In this document: positions 35,800-47,987 of the stretch, piece by piece
How positions within the stretch are numbered: the first letter of the stretch is position 1
How the letters are laid out: the number at the start of each line of letters is the position of its first letter
From: Lethocerus indicus
Taxonomy: Eukaryota > Arthropoda > Insecta > Hemiptera > Belostomatidae
Direction of reading: 5' to 3'
DNA length: 64,000 nt
NCBI GenBank assembly: GCA_019843655.1
Contig: JACDQD010000010.1
Location: forward strand, 4,261,637-4,325,636
Notes under the pieces: model-generated
What the model saw: only the letters and a program-made list of their open reading frames with translations
Database searches by the model: none
Told to the model about the DNA's origin: nothing
Made by a program: the position numbers and the translations under genes

Positions 35800-38410
35800 C
35801 ACATCTCATAATTGTACCACATTAAGAATAAAAATAATTCTATATGATGATTAATATAATGTAAATAGTGTTTATGTTGATGATTAAATATTTAAGTTGC
35901 TAAAAATAATTTAAATATCTATTCTCTTACTGATCTGATAATTGTAACACATTAAGAATCAAAATAATTCTATATGAAGGTCAGTATTATGTAAATAGGG
36001 TTTATGTTTATATTTAAATTGCTAAATATAATTTAAATATCTAACCTCTACTGGTCTTATAATGGTAACACATTAAGAATAATAATAATTCTACATGATG
36101 ATTAGGATAATGTAAATAGTATTTATGTTTATTTATAAACATTTGATCTCCTATAAATAATTTAAATATCAATCCTCCAACTGATTTCATAACTGTAACA
36201 CATTCAAGTAATTCTATATGAAGGTTAGTATTATGTAAATAGTGTTTATGTTGATGATTAAATATTTAAGTTGCTAATAATTATTTAAATATCTATCCTC
36301 TTACTGATCTGATAATTGTACCACATTAAGAATAAAAATAATTCTATATGATGATTAATATAATGTAAATAGTGTTTATGTTGATGATTAAATATTTAAG
36401 TTGCTAAAAATAATTTAAATATCTATCTTCTTACTGATCTGATAATTATACCACATTAAGAATAAACATAATTCTATATGATGATTAATATAATGTAAAT
36501 AGTGTTTATGTTGATGATTAAATATTTATGTTGCTAAAATAATACAAATATCTATCCTCTTAATGATCTGATAATTGTAACACATTAAGAACAACAATAA
36601 TTCTATATGAAGGTTAGTATTATGTAAATAGTGTTAATGTTTATATATAAGTATTTAGGTTGCTAAAAATAATACAAATATCAATCCTCCAACTGATCTC
36701 ATAATTGTAACATATTAGGAATAAAAATAATTCTATATGATGATTAATATAATGTAAATAGTGTTTATGTTGATGATTAAATATTTATGTTGCTAAAAAT
36801 AATTTAAATATCTATCCTCTTAATGATCTGATAATTTTAACACATTAAGAACAAAAATAATTCTATATGAAGGTTAGTATTATGTAAATAGTGTTTATGT
36901 TTATATTTAAGTATTTAGGTTGCTAAAAATAATACAAATATCAATCCTCCAACTGATCTCATAATTGTAACATATTAGGAATAAAAATAATTCTACATGA
37001 TGATTAGGATAATGTAAATAGTATTTATGTTTATTTATAAACATTTGATCTGCTAGAAATAATTTAAATATCAATCTTCCAACTGATTTCATAACTGTAA
37101 CACATTAAGAATTCAAGTAATTCTATGTGATCCTTAGTATAATGTAAATAGTGTTTATGTTGATGATTAAATATTTAAGTTGCTAAAAATAATTTAAATA
37201 TCTATCTTCTTACTGATCTGATAATTATACCACATTAAGAATAAACATAATTCTATATGATGATTAATATAATGTAAATAGTGTTTATGTTGATGATTAA
37301 ATATTTATGTTGCTAAAAATAATTTAAATATCTATCTTCTTACTGATCTGATAATTATACCACATTAAGAATAAACATAATTCTATATGATGATTAATAT
37401 AATGTAAATAGTGTTTATGTTGATGATTAAATATTTATGTTGCTAAAAATAATACAAATATCTATCCTCTTAATGATCTGATAATTGTAACACATTAAGA
37501 ACAACAATAATTCTATATGAAGGTTAGTATTATGTAAATAGTGTTAATGTTTATATTTAAGTATTTAGGTTGCTAAAAATAATACAAATATCAATCCTCC
37601 AACTGATCTCATAATTGTAACATATTAGGAATAAAAATAATTCTATATGATGATTAATATAATGTAAATAGTGTTTATGTTGATGATTAAATATTTATGT
37701 TGCTAAAAATAATTTAAATATCTATCCTCTTAATGATCTGATAATTTTAACACATTAAGAACAAAAATAATTCTATATGAAGGTTAGTATTATGTAAATA
37801 GTGTTTATGTTTATATTTAAGTATTTAGGTTGCTAAAAATAATACAAATATCAATCCTCCAACTGATCTCATAATTGTAACATATTAGGAATAAAAATAA
37901 TTCTACATGATGATTAGGATAATGTAAATAGTATTTATGTTTATTTATAAACATTTGATCTGCTAGAAATAATTTAAATATCAATCTTCCAACTGATTTC
38001 ATAACTGTAACACATTAAGAATTCAAGTAATTCTATGTGATCCTTAGTATAATGTAAATAGTGTTTATGTTGATGATTAAATATTTAAGTTGCTAAAAAT
38101 AATACAAATATCAATCTTCTAACTAATTTCATAATTGTTACACATTAAGAATTCAAGTAATTCTATATGAAGGTTAGTATTATGTAAATAGTGTTTATGT
38201 TGATGATTAAATATTTAAGTTGCTAAAAATAATTTAAATATCTATCCTCTTACTGATCTGATAATTTTAACATATTAAGAATAAAAATAATTCATGATAA
38301 TTAGGATAATGTAAATAGTATTTATGTTTATTTATAAACATTTGATCTGCTAGAAATAATTTAAATATCTATGTTCCCACTGCTCTGATAATTGTACCAC
38401 ATTAAGAATA
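35800..38410 (-). repeat. 130-bp satellite array, reverse orientation, about 20 monomers
   Basis: Reverse complement of the 33.9-34.6 kb monomers, seen as GTAAATAGTGTTTATGTTGA at steps of 129-130 bp (for example near 36361, 36491, 36620, 36750, 36880, 37010). Part of the array shows a higher-order period of 910 bp, exactly seven monomers. A 61-codon open frame at 36907-37092 is repeated identically at 37817-38002; these frames are by-products of the repeat, not genes. Confidence 0.95.
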
Positions 38411-38418
38411 AAAATAAT

Positions 38419-38544
38419 AGTTCATCTTAGAGAATAATAAAATCGAATTAAAATCAGGGGGTTTGTTGGAAATGTAATATTTTTATTAAAACCCAATACA
38501 AGTGCATAATGAGGTATTGCACATCATTGTTCTAAATAATTGTA
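38419..38544 (+). repeat. Direct-repeat block A, right copy
   Basis: Partner of 33289-33424, same orientation. It sits between the reverse satellite array and the outer inverted end. Confidence 0.75.
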
Positions 38545-38799
38545 TCCTAAAAAACAAATACAAGTTTCTTAATATTCCCTAAATTATTTTTTATACCTAA
38601 TACAAGATTCCTATTTATTATTCATACTTTTATTAATTATTATGTGTGCATATTTTGTGTATATAATTTCAGTGGTTGTGATAATATAGTAACAGTGAAG
38701 TTAGTTAATTACTTTAAATATTGAATAATCTTAAAAAGTGTTATAACCAATTATTTTTATAACAAATATATATAAATTATATACTTTAATTGAAAATGT

Positions 38800-39820
38800 T
38801 AGCAATACTTTGTGAAAAGAAAGCTGGCCTGGAAATAGTTTTGACTACCCGGGGCAGGAATGTTGGCAGGACTTAGTTTGACCATAGGCTAGTAGTTATC
38901 CAGATTTTTTTAATTCGGGTGTGTAACTCTCGTGCGGCCCAGATAGTTGGATATTTTAGGTATAAAAAGATCTTTTTACGCGACCAGTACTTAATATTGT
39001 TGGAAAGTAAGGGCAATTGAAGCAGAAATTAACTTCGGTTAAAGGTGGGCGGGGGGAGGGCAAGTTTTATTTTAAAAGAAAAAATAGCTCATTAGCGTTA
39101 CCCCATTTTCGGATTAAATATGGCCGACTCTTTTACAAAGTAACTTAATGTTAGCGACTGGTTAGGTTCTAATACTCGCTCTCGGGCCTTAATGGATGGG
39201 CAAAAACACGATTTACTTTTAAATTGTATCGCTTTATAGCTGTAAAAGATAAGATATACGCGGATTACTTACATTTTTCACCGGTCGACCTTTGACCTTG
39301 GGGGCAGCCTAAGATTTCGCTATTGCAATTTTACTTTTAACTCAGTTAATCTATTCAAATTGTAACGGGTCGGATGAACTTTACCAGTTTTCGGGCAGCT
39401 CTTTTCGAAATAATTTCAAACATTTCGGATTAATCGTTATACGGCTCGATGTAAATGGATTCATATCCGACCCCCCACCCCCGGTATTAGGGTATTTCGG
39501 AATAATTTGCCGAAATCGCGGTAAAGGTTAATTATTGCGGCTTAAGGTATAGGGAAGAGCGCAGGAACTAGGCCGAGAATCTTGGTTAATAGTCGGGCCG
39601 GTGAAGAAAGGGATAAACTGCGGCATAAAGAATAAGGAAAGGGGGCTTGGATTGGGCGAGCGGTAGTGGGGGGCGAGAGCGAGAGAGAGAGACTGAGTGA
39701 GAGAGAGAAGGGCCCCCCCTGCAAATAATCGATAATTCCCTAGTAAAACCTCAACTAAACTCCGCTTTTCTCTACCTATCCTTCTGCGGGCCCGCAACCC
39801 CCGAGAGATTTTTATTATCG
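38800..39820. other. Start of CpG-normal compartment, no gene seen
   Basis: Right after the foldback arm the sequence gains CpGs and G/C runs. No coding homology found on either strand. A GA-rich microsatellite lies at about 39673-39709. Confidence 0.5.
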
Positions 39821-39996
39821 GAGAGGGCAGTTAGAGCGTCCCGTCGCGACCGGATACGCCCCTCTTCCACCTTCGTCGGGCCGACACCACCACACCCCCG
39901 GTGAGACGGCTTCGTCAGGCTTCTGGCTCGCGGACAGCGGATCACGTGGCCGGGACACTGCGCTACATGGGATATAGCCTGCCGTCCTGCACAAAG
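39820..39996 (+). other. Candidate 5' exon ending in a strong splice donor
   Basis: GC- and CpG-rich stretch ending in AAG followed by GTAAGT at 39997. An ATG at 39967 opens ten codons (MGYSLPSCTK) up to the donor, phase 0; the same frame is open upstream to about 39837 without another ATG. This is what a first exon of a gene with a very long intron would look like. I recognise no family, the start context is weak (T at -3), and no downstream exon was found in the remaining 24 kb, so this is a candidate only. Confidence 0.25.
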
Positions 39997-42289
39997 GTAA
40001 GTCGCTCTACACTCTCATCACAATCGGATCGCTCCAGTCGGATCCCATAACCTAGTCGCGGTACACTCCGAGCAAAAAGCCTGCCCGGGCGTTCTCGAAA
40101 CTCTCCGACGGCCGCACGTATAACCTCTCTGCGCTGTTCCTCGTTGGGCCCGGGCCCCCTATGCCGTCATAAAAACGTCCACAGCTCTCAGTTAGTCTTG
40201 TTACGCGGGGTATAAAAAATTCCGAAGGCCACGCTTGGCTCGTGCCGAAGGTTAAAACTTTACCGACGGGGTCGGCCACCCCTCGACCAATTAGTGAGGG
40301 GTCGTATCCACAGAATTCGCTGCCGGCACCTTACGGCACGTTTCTAAATATCTTTATTGCCAGTGTACCTTCGCAGTTTTTTTATACGGGAAAACGCCTA
40401 ATTTTGAATGTTTATATAAGCGGCTGTTGTAACGTGTCGGGCCACAATTAGATTAGGCCGGCCTATTAAGGAGGAGGTTTCAGCCCGGATTGTCACTCCC
40501 CCAATGTAGGTTTCTGTCGTAAACCATCCACTAATAAAAGACAGCTACTCATAGTGTCCTTTCACTAGTTAAGTATAGGGAGCACAGAGATAAATGTACG
40601 ATCTGTATAATTAAATAACGAAAGTTAATGTTCTAACCACGTTGCTATCATAACCTTTTGAACACGAGCGTACCAAGTGTAACCTTATGTTACCTTATTT
40701 ATTGTCTGTTCGTGTGTAATGTATTATGGAGAGTACGAAGCCTTTTATACGATTCTAATATACAGTTTATATTACATTTAAAGTATTGTCATTATAATTT
40801 TCTGACAATTTGTTTGCCGACGTTTTCATTACGATTAACGAAATAACTCGACAAACTGTTGTGTGGGCACAAAGTGCCGGGTAATTTACATTCTTCGAAC
40901 ATTATTCAAGGAGGCGTCCAGGGATGAATAGGGGATTTGGATATGTAGTGGATTCCGAGTCGTCACAAATAAGGGTTGGTTTCTCAGCGCGTACATATAC
41001 GTGTCGGAATTTCGTCCTCGGCCAAGCGTAACCCACGTACACCCACAGTCCGCACAGACACGCACTTGTAGGCATATCATTAGTACATTTAGCAGTTTAA
41101 TAGACAACAATTTTATTGTTTTATAGACCCAATATTTGCCTGCCCCTCATACAGGACACTTCATCATCGGTACCTGCCTCATTCGTATTAATTATTTTTT
41201 AATTTTTATAAATACTTTATTCAAATATGTATTAGTAAAAACAGAGGATTACCGTTGTAATATAAACGTTGATTACAATAATTACATATGAGAAAAATAA
41301 AAAACGCTTATAGGATAGTGACAATGTCTTATTGCAGTGATTTTAGCATTTGTATTATGTGATTTTGTAGGAATAATTGATCGATTCTTTAATATTGTTC
41401 AGGATTACCATTTCTTATCGCACGACATCAAAAACGTTGAAATATTCAACTTCCCCTAGCGATCAGTCCTAGATGGTCGTTGGATTACTCTTTTGAGGAC
41501 ACCAAGGAAATTTCGTTTGTCACGAATATTTGTAACGACGATACTAAATATATTTGTTTATCAGGAAAAGTGAGTTTATCTTCACAGAGCAGGTCGGACA
41601 TTTTAACAACCGTTACCGGTGAACAGGGGCTGATGTTAGCCCCGAGTTTAACCTTAGGCTAAAGGTTAGGGGGCGTCCTCAAGGCGCAAAATAAGGCTTG
41701 TGGAACGAAATTATTAAAATGTTCTTGAGGCACAATGTCTGCAGTACTGTTCCTGTAAAATTGAGGTTTAGGAAATTGGTATTCATTTATTTTTACAGGA
41801 TGTAGGGTCGTTACGGATAAACGCATTTATCTACCCACCCCTAGTTTCCTGACAGTAACCAGCTTCTTTTTTGTCTTACTAACTACAGTACCGTAGATAA
41901 ATATAAGAAGTTCTAAAATATTAAGAAGCTTTGGAAATTACAAGGATCCCCAATAATAACCATAATGATAAATGTTCACGGCATATTAAAAAGGCTTGTA
42001 CCTAATAGAGGTAATATCTATCTGTGTTTAATTCTCTTTGTCGACTGCGTCTTAATTTATTCCTAAATCACTCACTCTATTCTTATAAATGTATCCTTTA
42101 TATTCGTTTCACATGGCCCTCACATTTATGCAAATATATATTGTTAGGGCGCACACATGTACAATTTTTTGTTAACCTTTTATTTTTGTACAATACACTA
42201 TACAGTTATAGGTACAAATGTTGAATATATTTTTCTTGCTCGTGAATGTCTCGATAAAAGAGAACACCCAAGGATGGAACTTTTTTCAC
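39997..42289. other. Non-coding, CpG-normal DNA
   Basis: No gene recognised. Open frames are short and lack family motifs or codon bias on both strands. Confidence 0.5.
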
Positions 42290-42945
42290 ATGAACAGTTT
42301 ACGGATAATGGGATGGGTAAGAGAGGAAAGGGACTGAACGAAAAAGGGGATGAGGAGAAAGGCGGGAGTGGAACTTCAGGAACCGGGATTTTGCGACTTC
42401 GTCTACTATCGGTATGTTGAGGTCATGGTGGATTGTGTGGTTAGAAACATACCGGGGAGCATTAAGGATGGTACGAAGGACTTTTGACTGGAATCTCTGG
42501 ATGCGAGCGATGTTGGATGTCTCGGTGGAACCCCATAGCTCTATACCGTGTGTCCATGTCGGTTTTAGTATCGCTTTTTATATTCTCAGTTTGTTGCTTG
42601 ACGTCAATTTTTACGTCCGTTTTAGTGGTTTTAGTTGGTCTTAGAACTCCACATTTTCTGTTTAAGTCGGTTCTTTTGAGTCGGGTACGGGTATTCCACG
42701 TGACTTATTTGTCGAGGTGGAGCCCAAGATAGCGAATCTGCTGTTGGTTGGGAATTGTTATGTTATTGAAATAGACGTCAGGACAGTGCCGACGACGTAG
42801 TGTGAAGGAGCCATTCACCCTCACTCTCCATCGCCTGCACCAGGATTGGATGTTGGATAGGTGTTCTTGGAGGTTGGTAGTTATAATTGCAGGATTTAGG
42901 TCGTTAGTAAGGATACACGTGTCATCCACACATATACAATGGAAA
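42290..42945 (-). pseudogene. Decayed non-LTR retrotransposon reverse transcriptase (Jockey-like) fragment
   Basis: On the minus strand, 42705-42929 encodes the catalytic-site region: VDDT (in place of the usual ADDT) followed by QEHLSNIQSWCRRWRVRVN, the TLRRRHCPDVYFNNI segment and IRYLGLHLDK. Homology continues to about 42290 in other frames, with pieces resembling LWGS, IQRFQSKVLRTILNAP and YVSNHTIHHDLNIP, broken by stops and frame shifts. Only the 3' part of the reverse transcriptase remains; the N-terminal half, endonuclease and ORF1 are absent. A dead, 5'-truncated host transposon copy. Confidence 0.85.
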
Positions 42946-45900
42946 CAAATAAATAAATATTTATTCGATACGCGTTAACATAATTATTTATTACATGATT
43001 CCAAGACTTTTGGTATAAAGTTTTTCTGTTCCCTGAAATCGCGTATGTACTCAAACCATTACCTTGTTTTTCTCAATTGCCTACAATAAAGTCCTATATA
43101 TAAGTTAATTTACATTATTTTATCTATACGTATTTTATAATAAAAAGAATGGAGAATGAAATAAATAAAAATCTCGCCATCGTCAGTAGCATTTCGAAGT
43201 TCCGTGAGGTTCGAAAGAACATTATTAGCTGGCGGGTCCCAAATTGGAAGAGACGTTGAATACACTCCAATAAGTGGGTTCAATTTGCCCATATAACTCG
43301 TGCCGGGCAAAGTGAAAGCTAGAAAGGGGTTGGCGGGGTTGGTGTTGCCCAACTGCGGGCCTCGTTGTCGTTAGCCAGTGTCGACTGTCCGACAAAATGG
43401 GCGCTAATTTGCGGTCTGGTAAATGCAAACAAGACGGGAGATGTGTGTTTAATCTACCGTAGGCCGATCGCTGCGACACGCCGACGGGGCACCAATTTTC
43501 GGCCCCTTTGTAGGTTAATCGAATTTTATCTAAAGGAATCCGGCCTGTTAACCGACCGCACCACCAATCTTGAACCATGACCGAATTTCAAAATTTCAAA
43601 CACTTCTCTCCTAAAAAAAACCTCTTCGCCCGCTACAAGTTATGTATGTGTGCGTATTGTTTAACGTGAAAAATACCGTCTGATTTCAGACATTCCTGAC
43701 AATATAATGGCGAGTGGTACAAAATGATATTCTGGCCCCGACAAAATACAGTGTAATTTCACACATTAGTTTTCTTTTAACCGCGAAACAAAAATCGCCT
43801 GGACGAACAGACTTCCTAACCGGTTACTTTTCTTTGAATTGAAAATTGGGGGAACGAAAAATCAGCAATTATAAACCTATATATGCAGATGAAAAAAATT
43901 GATATTGATGTTGATTGTCTTGACATCGTTATAGGATTAAGATTTATGTGCCATCTCACGAAAAAAGCTATAATTATTTGGTAAAATCTCGATAAATTGA
44001 AATGTGACTTGAAAGTTACACGGGACCATAGAGGGTTATGGATAATAATTATGTTTTATTTGAATCTCAATTATGTGTATATATGCAACAGAATGGCTAC
44101 GCGAGAAATTAATCCTCCGTTGATACGGCGTCTCAATGCGGCAAACCCGCAGTACGTCAGCGTGTCGGGTTTAGTATCAAACCGGGCGTTACGCCTGATC
44201 TTCATTTTTATAATTTATTTTCTCATTTTCATTACTCCCTCTACTTCTGGCCATTTATCGTTCTGCATTGGATTACGATCATTCATAATCCAAATAAGTT
44301 AAATAGGAAAAATTCCTTTATTGTGAAAGTAAAAAGTTGCACCAAACACTAATTACCGACTGATCTCTGTGGAATTGTAGTCTCCTCAAATAGGTCCTAA
44401 CTTAAATTTTTGCCTTGAAAAACAGGTTAAAACTTTGAGGAAAGCTCAAATACTATTTGGAACTGTCTCTATGAATTTGATGGAGATTAATCTAACTTCA
44501 AAGTTTAATCATTTTTTACTTTAATAACTGTTTAATTCATTATTAAATTTCTAACTTAGTTTAGTGCAGAAATAATGCAAAACCTATATTCGTTATAAAA
44601 AATTAAGCTTTTTAATTTTTGAAATCCTTTTTATGAGCATTGAAGCAATATGATTGGGGTGTTATCCGTTTTACATAATCCCGGTTTGTTCTCGAAGCCC
44701 CTTTTATGAAGAAAGCTCACGAAGTGTCACGCGATAGTGAAGAACCCGAATAATTTTTCAATTACGAGTTTTTTCAATATTTTTTTCAATCATAAAGTAC
44801 TGTTGTTTGTTTCAATATCATGACCCTGTAGAACGGATTCAATTATCTGCTCTCGCCGTGATTTAAATTCCGTGACATGAAACGTTACGTTTAAAGTCGT
44901 TAATTAGCCACCCGTTTAATTCAGCCGCTTGCTGAATACCCCTAATTGTAATCAGGCCATTGAGATGGGGATTTTTACGTCGATTCCCAACTGCTGACTT
45001 CGTTGAACCATCGTTGTGAAATACTTCCTCGACGATAGTCAATCTTTCGGCATTTCCTAGTCGTCTATGAAAATGGTTCGGTTTGTGATAATAAATTTAG
45101 TATAACTGTTAGGTGTCCCACTCACTGATCTGTTCCTTCCGCTGGACCGGTTTCCGCTTCTCGCCGTCGTCGGTAGAATTACAGTTTCGACTTCTCACCA
45201 TTATCAGTAGTGATATGTCTTCAATAGTGAAGTATGCTCGTTCCGATGGAGTAACTGCTATTACTCGTATACCGATGTAGTGTCTAGATTGTTTTGTATT
45301 TAAACAGTGGGAAACGCGATCGTTTTTCCAATATGTTGGATTTTTATACTCTGCCTCCTCCAGTTTTTTGGTCTGAAACTAAGACAGTACCGGCTTTATT
45401 ATTGTAAACAAATAATATTTTTTGCATATATTCTACTATATTTAGAGAGAAAACTGAAGCTCAATGTTTAGAGTAGCACTGGAACCAGTGGTGGGCCGAA
45501 TTTTCCCCGATTCCCAATTGATTAAACTGACCCGTCTGCACGTCCGTACGGCCTGTAGCCAATAGAAGTAATAATGCGTCGGACGAAAATTGCAATTCGT
45601 GTGCCGACACGATTTGCGTGACGAAAGCCAATAATTCAAATAGCCTATCTTATTCGGCCAATTTCATTTTGCCGAATGAAATTAATTTAACTACGACTCA
45701 AGAATTCTCGCGATGGGAGGAGGTGGGGGGGGACGAAAAAATTCGTATTTGTCTGTTCCCGGTCGTGTTCTCTGTCTTTAAATATGCTTATTTCAAGTGT
45801 TTAAAATTGTATATATAAATTATTACTCCTGTACGCTTGACCTAAGCGAAATTATCGAATACTGGTCATCTTTACCAAACCTAACGTAACCAAAATTAGA

Positions 45901-47859
45901 ACTCATCCGAGTACCGTTTTAACTATTTAATGCCAGTTATACTTCTGTATTTACTTGACTGTATTAACCTATGAGGATCCTTGACAGTTGGGAAAAGTTG
46001 AAACATCAACTTTGATTGGCATGAAACGGCAGTAACAGGAATTTTACACTATGATTTGGACGGACATCCGTATAATTAATAATATTAGAAAATGATTTCC
46101 CATTTATGCTCGTTCGTAGTATTGAGAATTCGTACTTTTTTTTAGTTCATTCGCTGCTGTGGTAGCGTTAGTGAAAGTATTACTCAATAAGTAAAAGGGG
46201 ATCGGTTTAGTAATTTAAAGTTGTTTCAACTCGCGCACTCAATGGAATGCGATTACTTCGGGCGAGAAGCCGAGCCCCCGGCTTTCTTTATGGCTGAACA
46301 AAGGACTGGAGACAACATGGAGCGATTGATTAGGCCTAGACAGAGTCCGACTTTACTGTACGAGACCCCTGTAACGAATGCAATATAGTAATTTTGGCGT
46401 GCCGAGCTGCAACCGGAAGCGAGACATCAGGAACGTCCGAAACCGGTCGCGGCAGCCTTCAAAGAAACCAATTATTCCCGTTCCCCCTCTTTATATAAAC
46501 GCTCGAACAGAATTTGGGACAAATATAATGCCCGCCGTACTGCGGCAATTTTCTATCGGACTCGCGATAACTTCACCGAATTAATTCGCTGTCAAATTGA
46601 AATGTACGGAGCAAAATAAAATAAAAAAATATGAATCCTAAATAAAATAGCGGGTATTATGCAAATTCAAAATTCAACCCGAGACAGTTGTACAGTCCGT
46701 TAACATTTCTCTTTGCTGCGTAACATATATTGTACAGAGTTATTGCAACGATAGTAGGCCTAATTACTACCAGTTTTTTATACATATATCCGCACCTTTG
46801 AAAATAAATTATTTATTTATTTCAAATGTCTGGAGAGATTTATGCTTCCTGGTTTTGAATCCACCAAAATGCGGATTATGCGAGGACATATATGCGCCCT
46901 GATATTAGATATAGAATATACCGGAGCTATTTTAAATTATACTCTGTACTTTTAGGTAAATCGGTATTTTCATCTCTCCTTTAATTTACTCTTGTCACGT
47001 AATATCAGAAATTGCATATACCATATTGTCATTTATTGCCATTATGTTATCCATTTTTTGATTCAATCGCCTGGCATATACGATAGGAATCACCTCAGTA
47101 ATGCCTGGTTCCTGTGAGGGTGGAAAAACGATTGATCCGAACTGTAAATGTATTGGTTTGGAGCGGCGAAAAAACTCCTGCATATCCTTTAGCTCTTGCC
47201 AAAATTTTTTTGTCCTCCACCTTTTACCAAAAAAAATCCTAACGTTTATTTAGTGATTTACCTTATCTTACTGTACTGTAAGGATTTTTGACCCAAGTGA
47301 ATTAATCCGTAAACGTATTTAGCAAAGAACATCGAGAGGGTAATAACGATCCTCGTTAGAATGTGGGATTTCTTGTGGGATATAGCTTCCATTCCGATTT
47401 GAGTTTTGAATATGTGGAGGGAACGTAAATGGTTAATATTTTATATTTTATATACTATTTATAGTTTGTTATATATACTATTTATAAGAACTGTAAAAAA
47501 CCGAAATCGGGGCATTTTGGCAAGCAAAATGTTATCCTGCTTTTAGAGTAATGAATAATTCAGTGCCATTCTTTAAAAGAAAAAATGCTTATAACAGGGA
47601 CATTATGTCTATGCCATATCAATAATTATAACGTGTAATAATTTTCAGCAATTTCCGTAATATACGGTCGGTACATGCATCCAGTTTCCAGGCTTGAAGT
47701 AGTAATGAGGACAGAGTTAAAATAGTAGTCGCCGGCGTTACCCTGGCAACAGGTAAATTTGTGGGGGAAATTTCTCGTTGGCGCCCTGACGTTGGTAGCA
47801 CTGGCTGTACGAGCGACTCAGGGCTCAGTCGAGTCCACGCCATCTTAAAAACATGTAAA
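42946..47859. other. Non-coding, CpG-normal DNA with repeat fragments
   Basis: No gene recognised. Frames at 43110-43578 (minus) and 46378-46584 (plus) lack recognisable motifs. Two pieces of the dispersed Smurf-intron repeat lie at about 45136-45216. Confidence 0.5.
45136..45216 (+). repeat. Two fragments of the dispersed repeat seen in Smurf introns
   Basis: CTGGACCGGTTTCCGCTTCT at 45136 and CAGTTTCGACTTCTCACCAT at 45183, each followed by a TCAGTAGT-like end, match the core of 14458-14490. Confidence 0.5.
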
Positions 47860-47869
47860 CTCGCTCCTC

Positions 47870-47987
47870 TTCTCTCCCATTCTCGTTCAGGCAATTTCAG
47901 TCTTCAGTGATCGCTCTGTTAGGCCGCGTTATTACTTAATACCTCGTCGTTCGTCTCGGTCTTTGGGCCATTTTCCGAGGGGAGGTA
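47870..47987 (+). other. Weak candidate 5' exon with donor
   Basis: A CTTCAGTGATCG initiator-like sequence at about 47901 is followed by CpG-rich DNA and a GAG|GTAAGA donor at 47988. There is no coding frame of note, so it could only be a 5' UTR exon. Low confidence. Confidence 0.15.

Larger units (their letters stand above)
33641..38799. mobile_element. Foldback-like element: inverted arms built of 130-bp satellite arrays
   Basis: The outer ends are inverted copies of each other (33641-33870 against 38572-38799, sharing ATTTATATATATTTGTTATA). Inside these lie satellite arrays in opposite orientation (33881-34605 and about 35800-38410), then inverted blocks 34605-34770 against 35640-35800 and 34771-34940 against 35225-35410, around a centre near 35.1 kb. 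A further block, 33490-33640, has its inverted copy at 35440-35550. Long inverted repeats made of tandem subrepeats are the hallmark of Foldback/TU-type transposons. No coding capacity was found. An alternative is a satellite array rearranged by inversion. Confidence 0.6.

Noticed and set aside
36907..38002. Two identical 61-codon minus-strand frames 910 bp apart
   Set aside because: By-products of the satellite higher-order repeat, not duplicated genes.
33881..38410. Tandem array considered as a CRISPR array
   Set aside because: Repeats are contiguous 130-bp monomers without unique spacers, in a eukaryotic genome.
43110..43578. Overlapping minus-strand frames of 80 and 117 codons
   Set aside because: Look protein-like in places but match no family that I know, and the two frames overlap each other out of phase.
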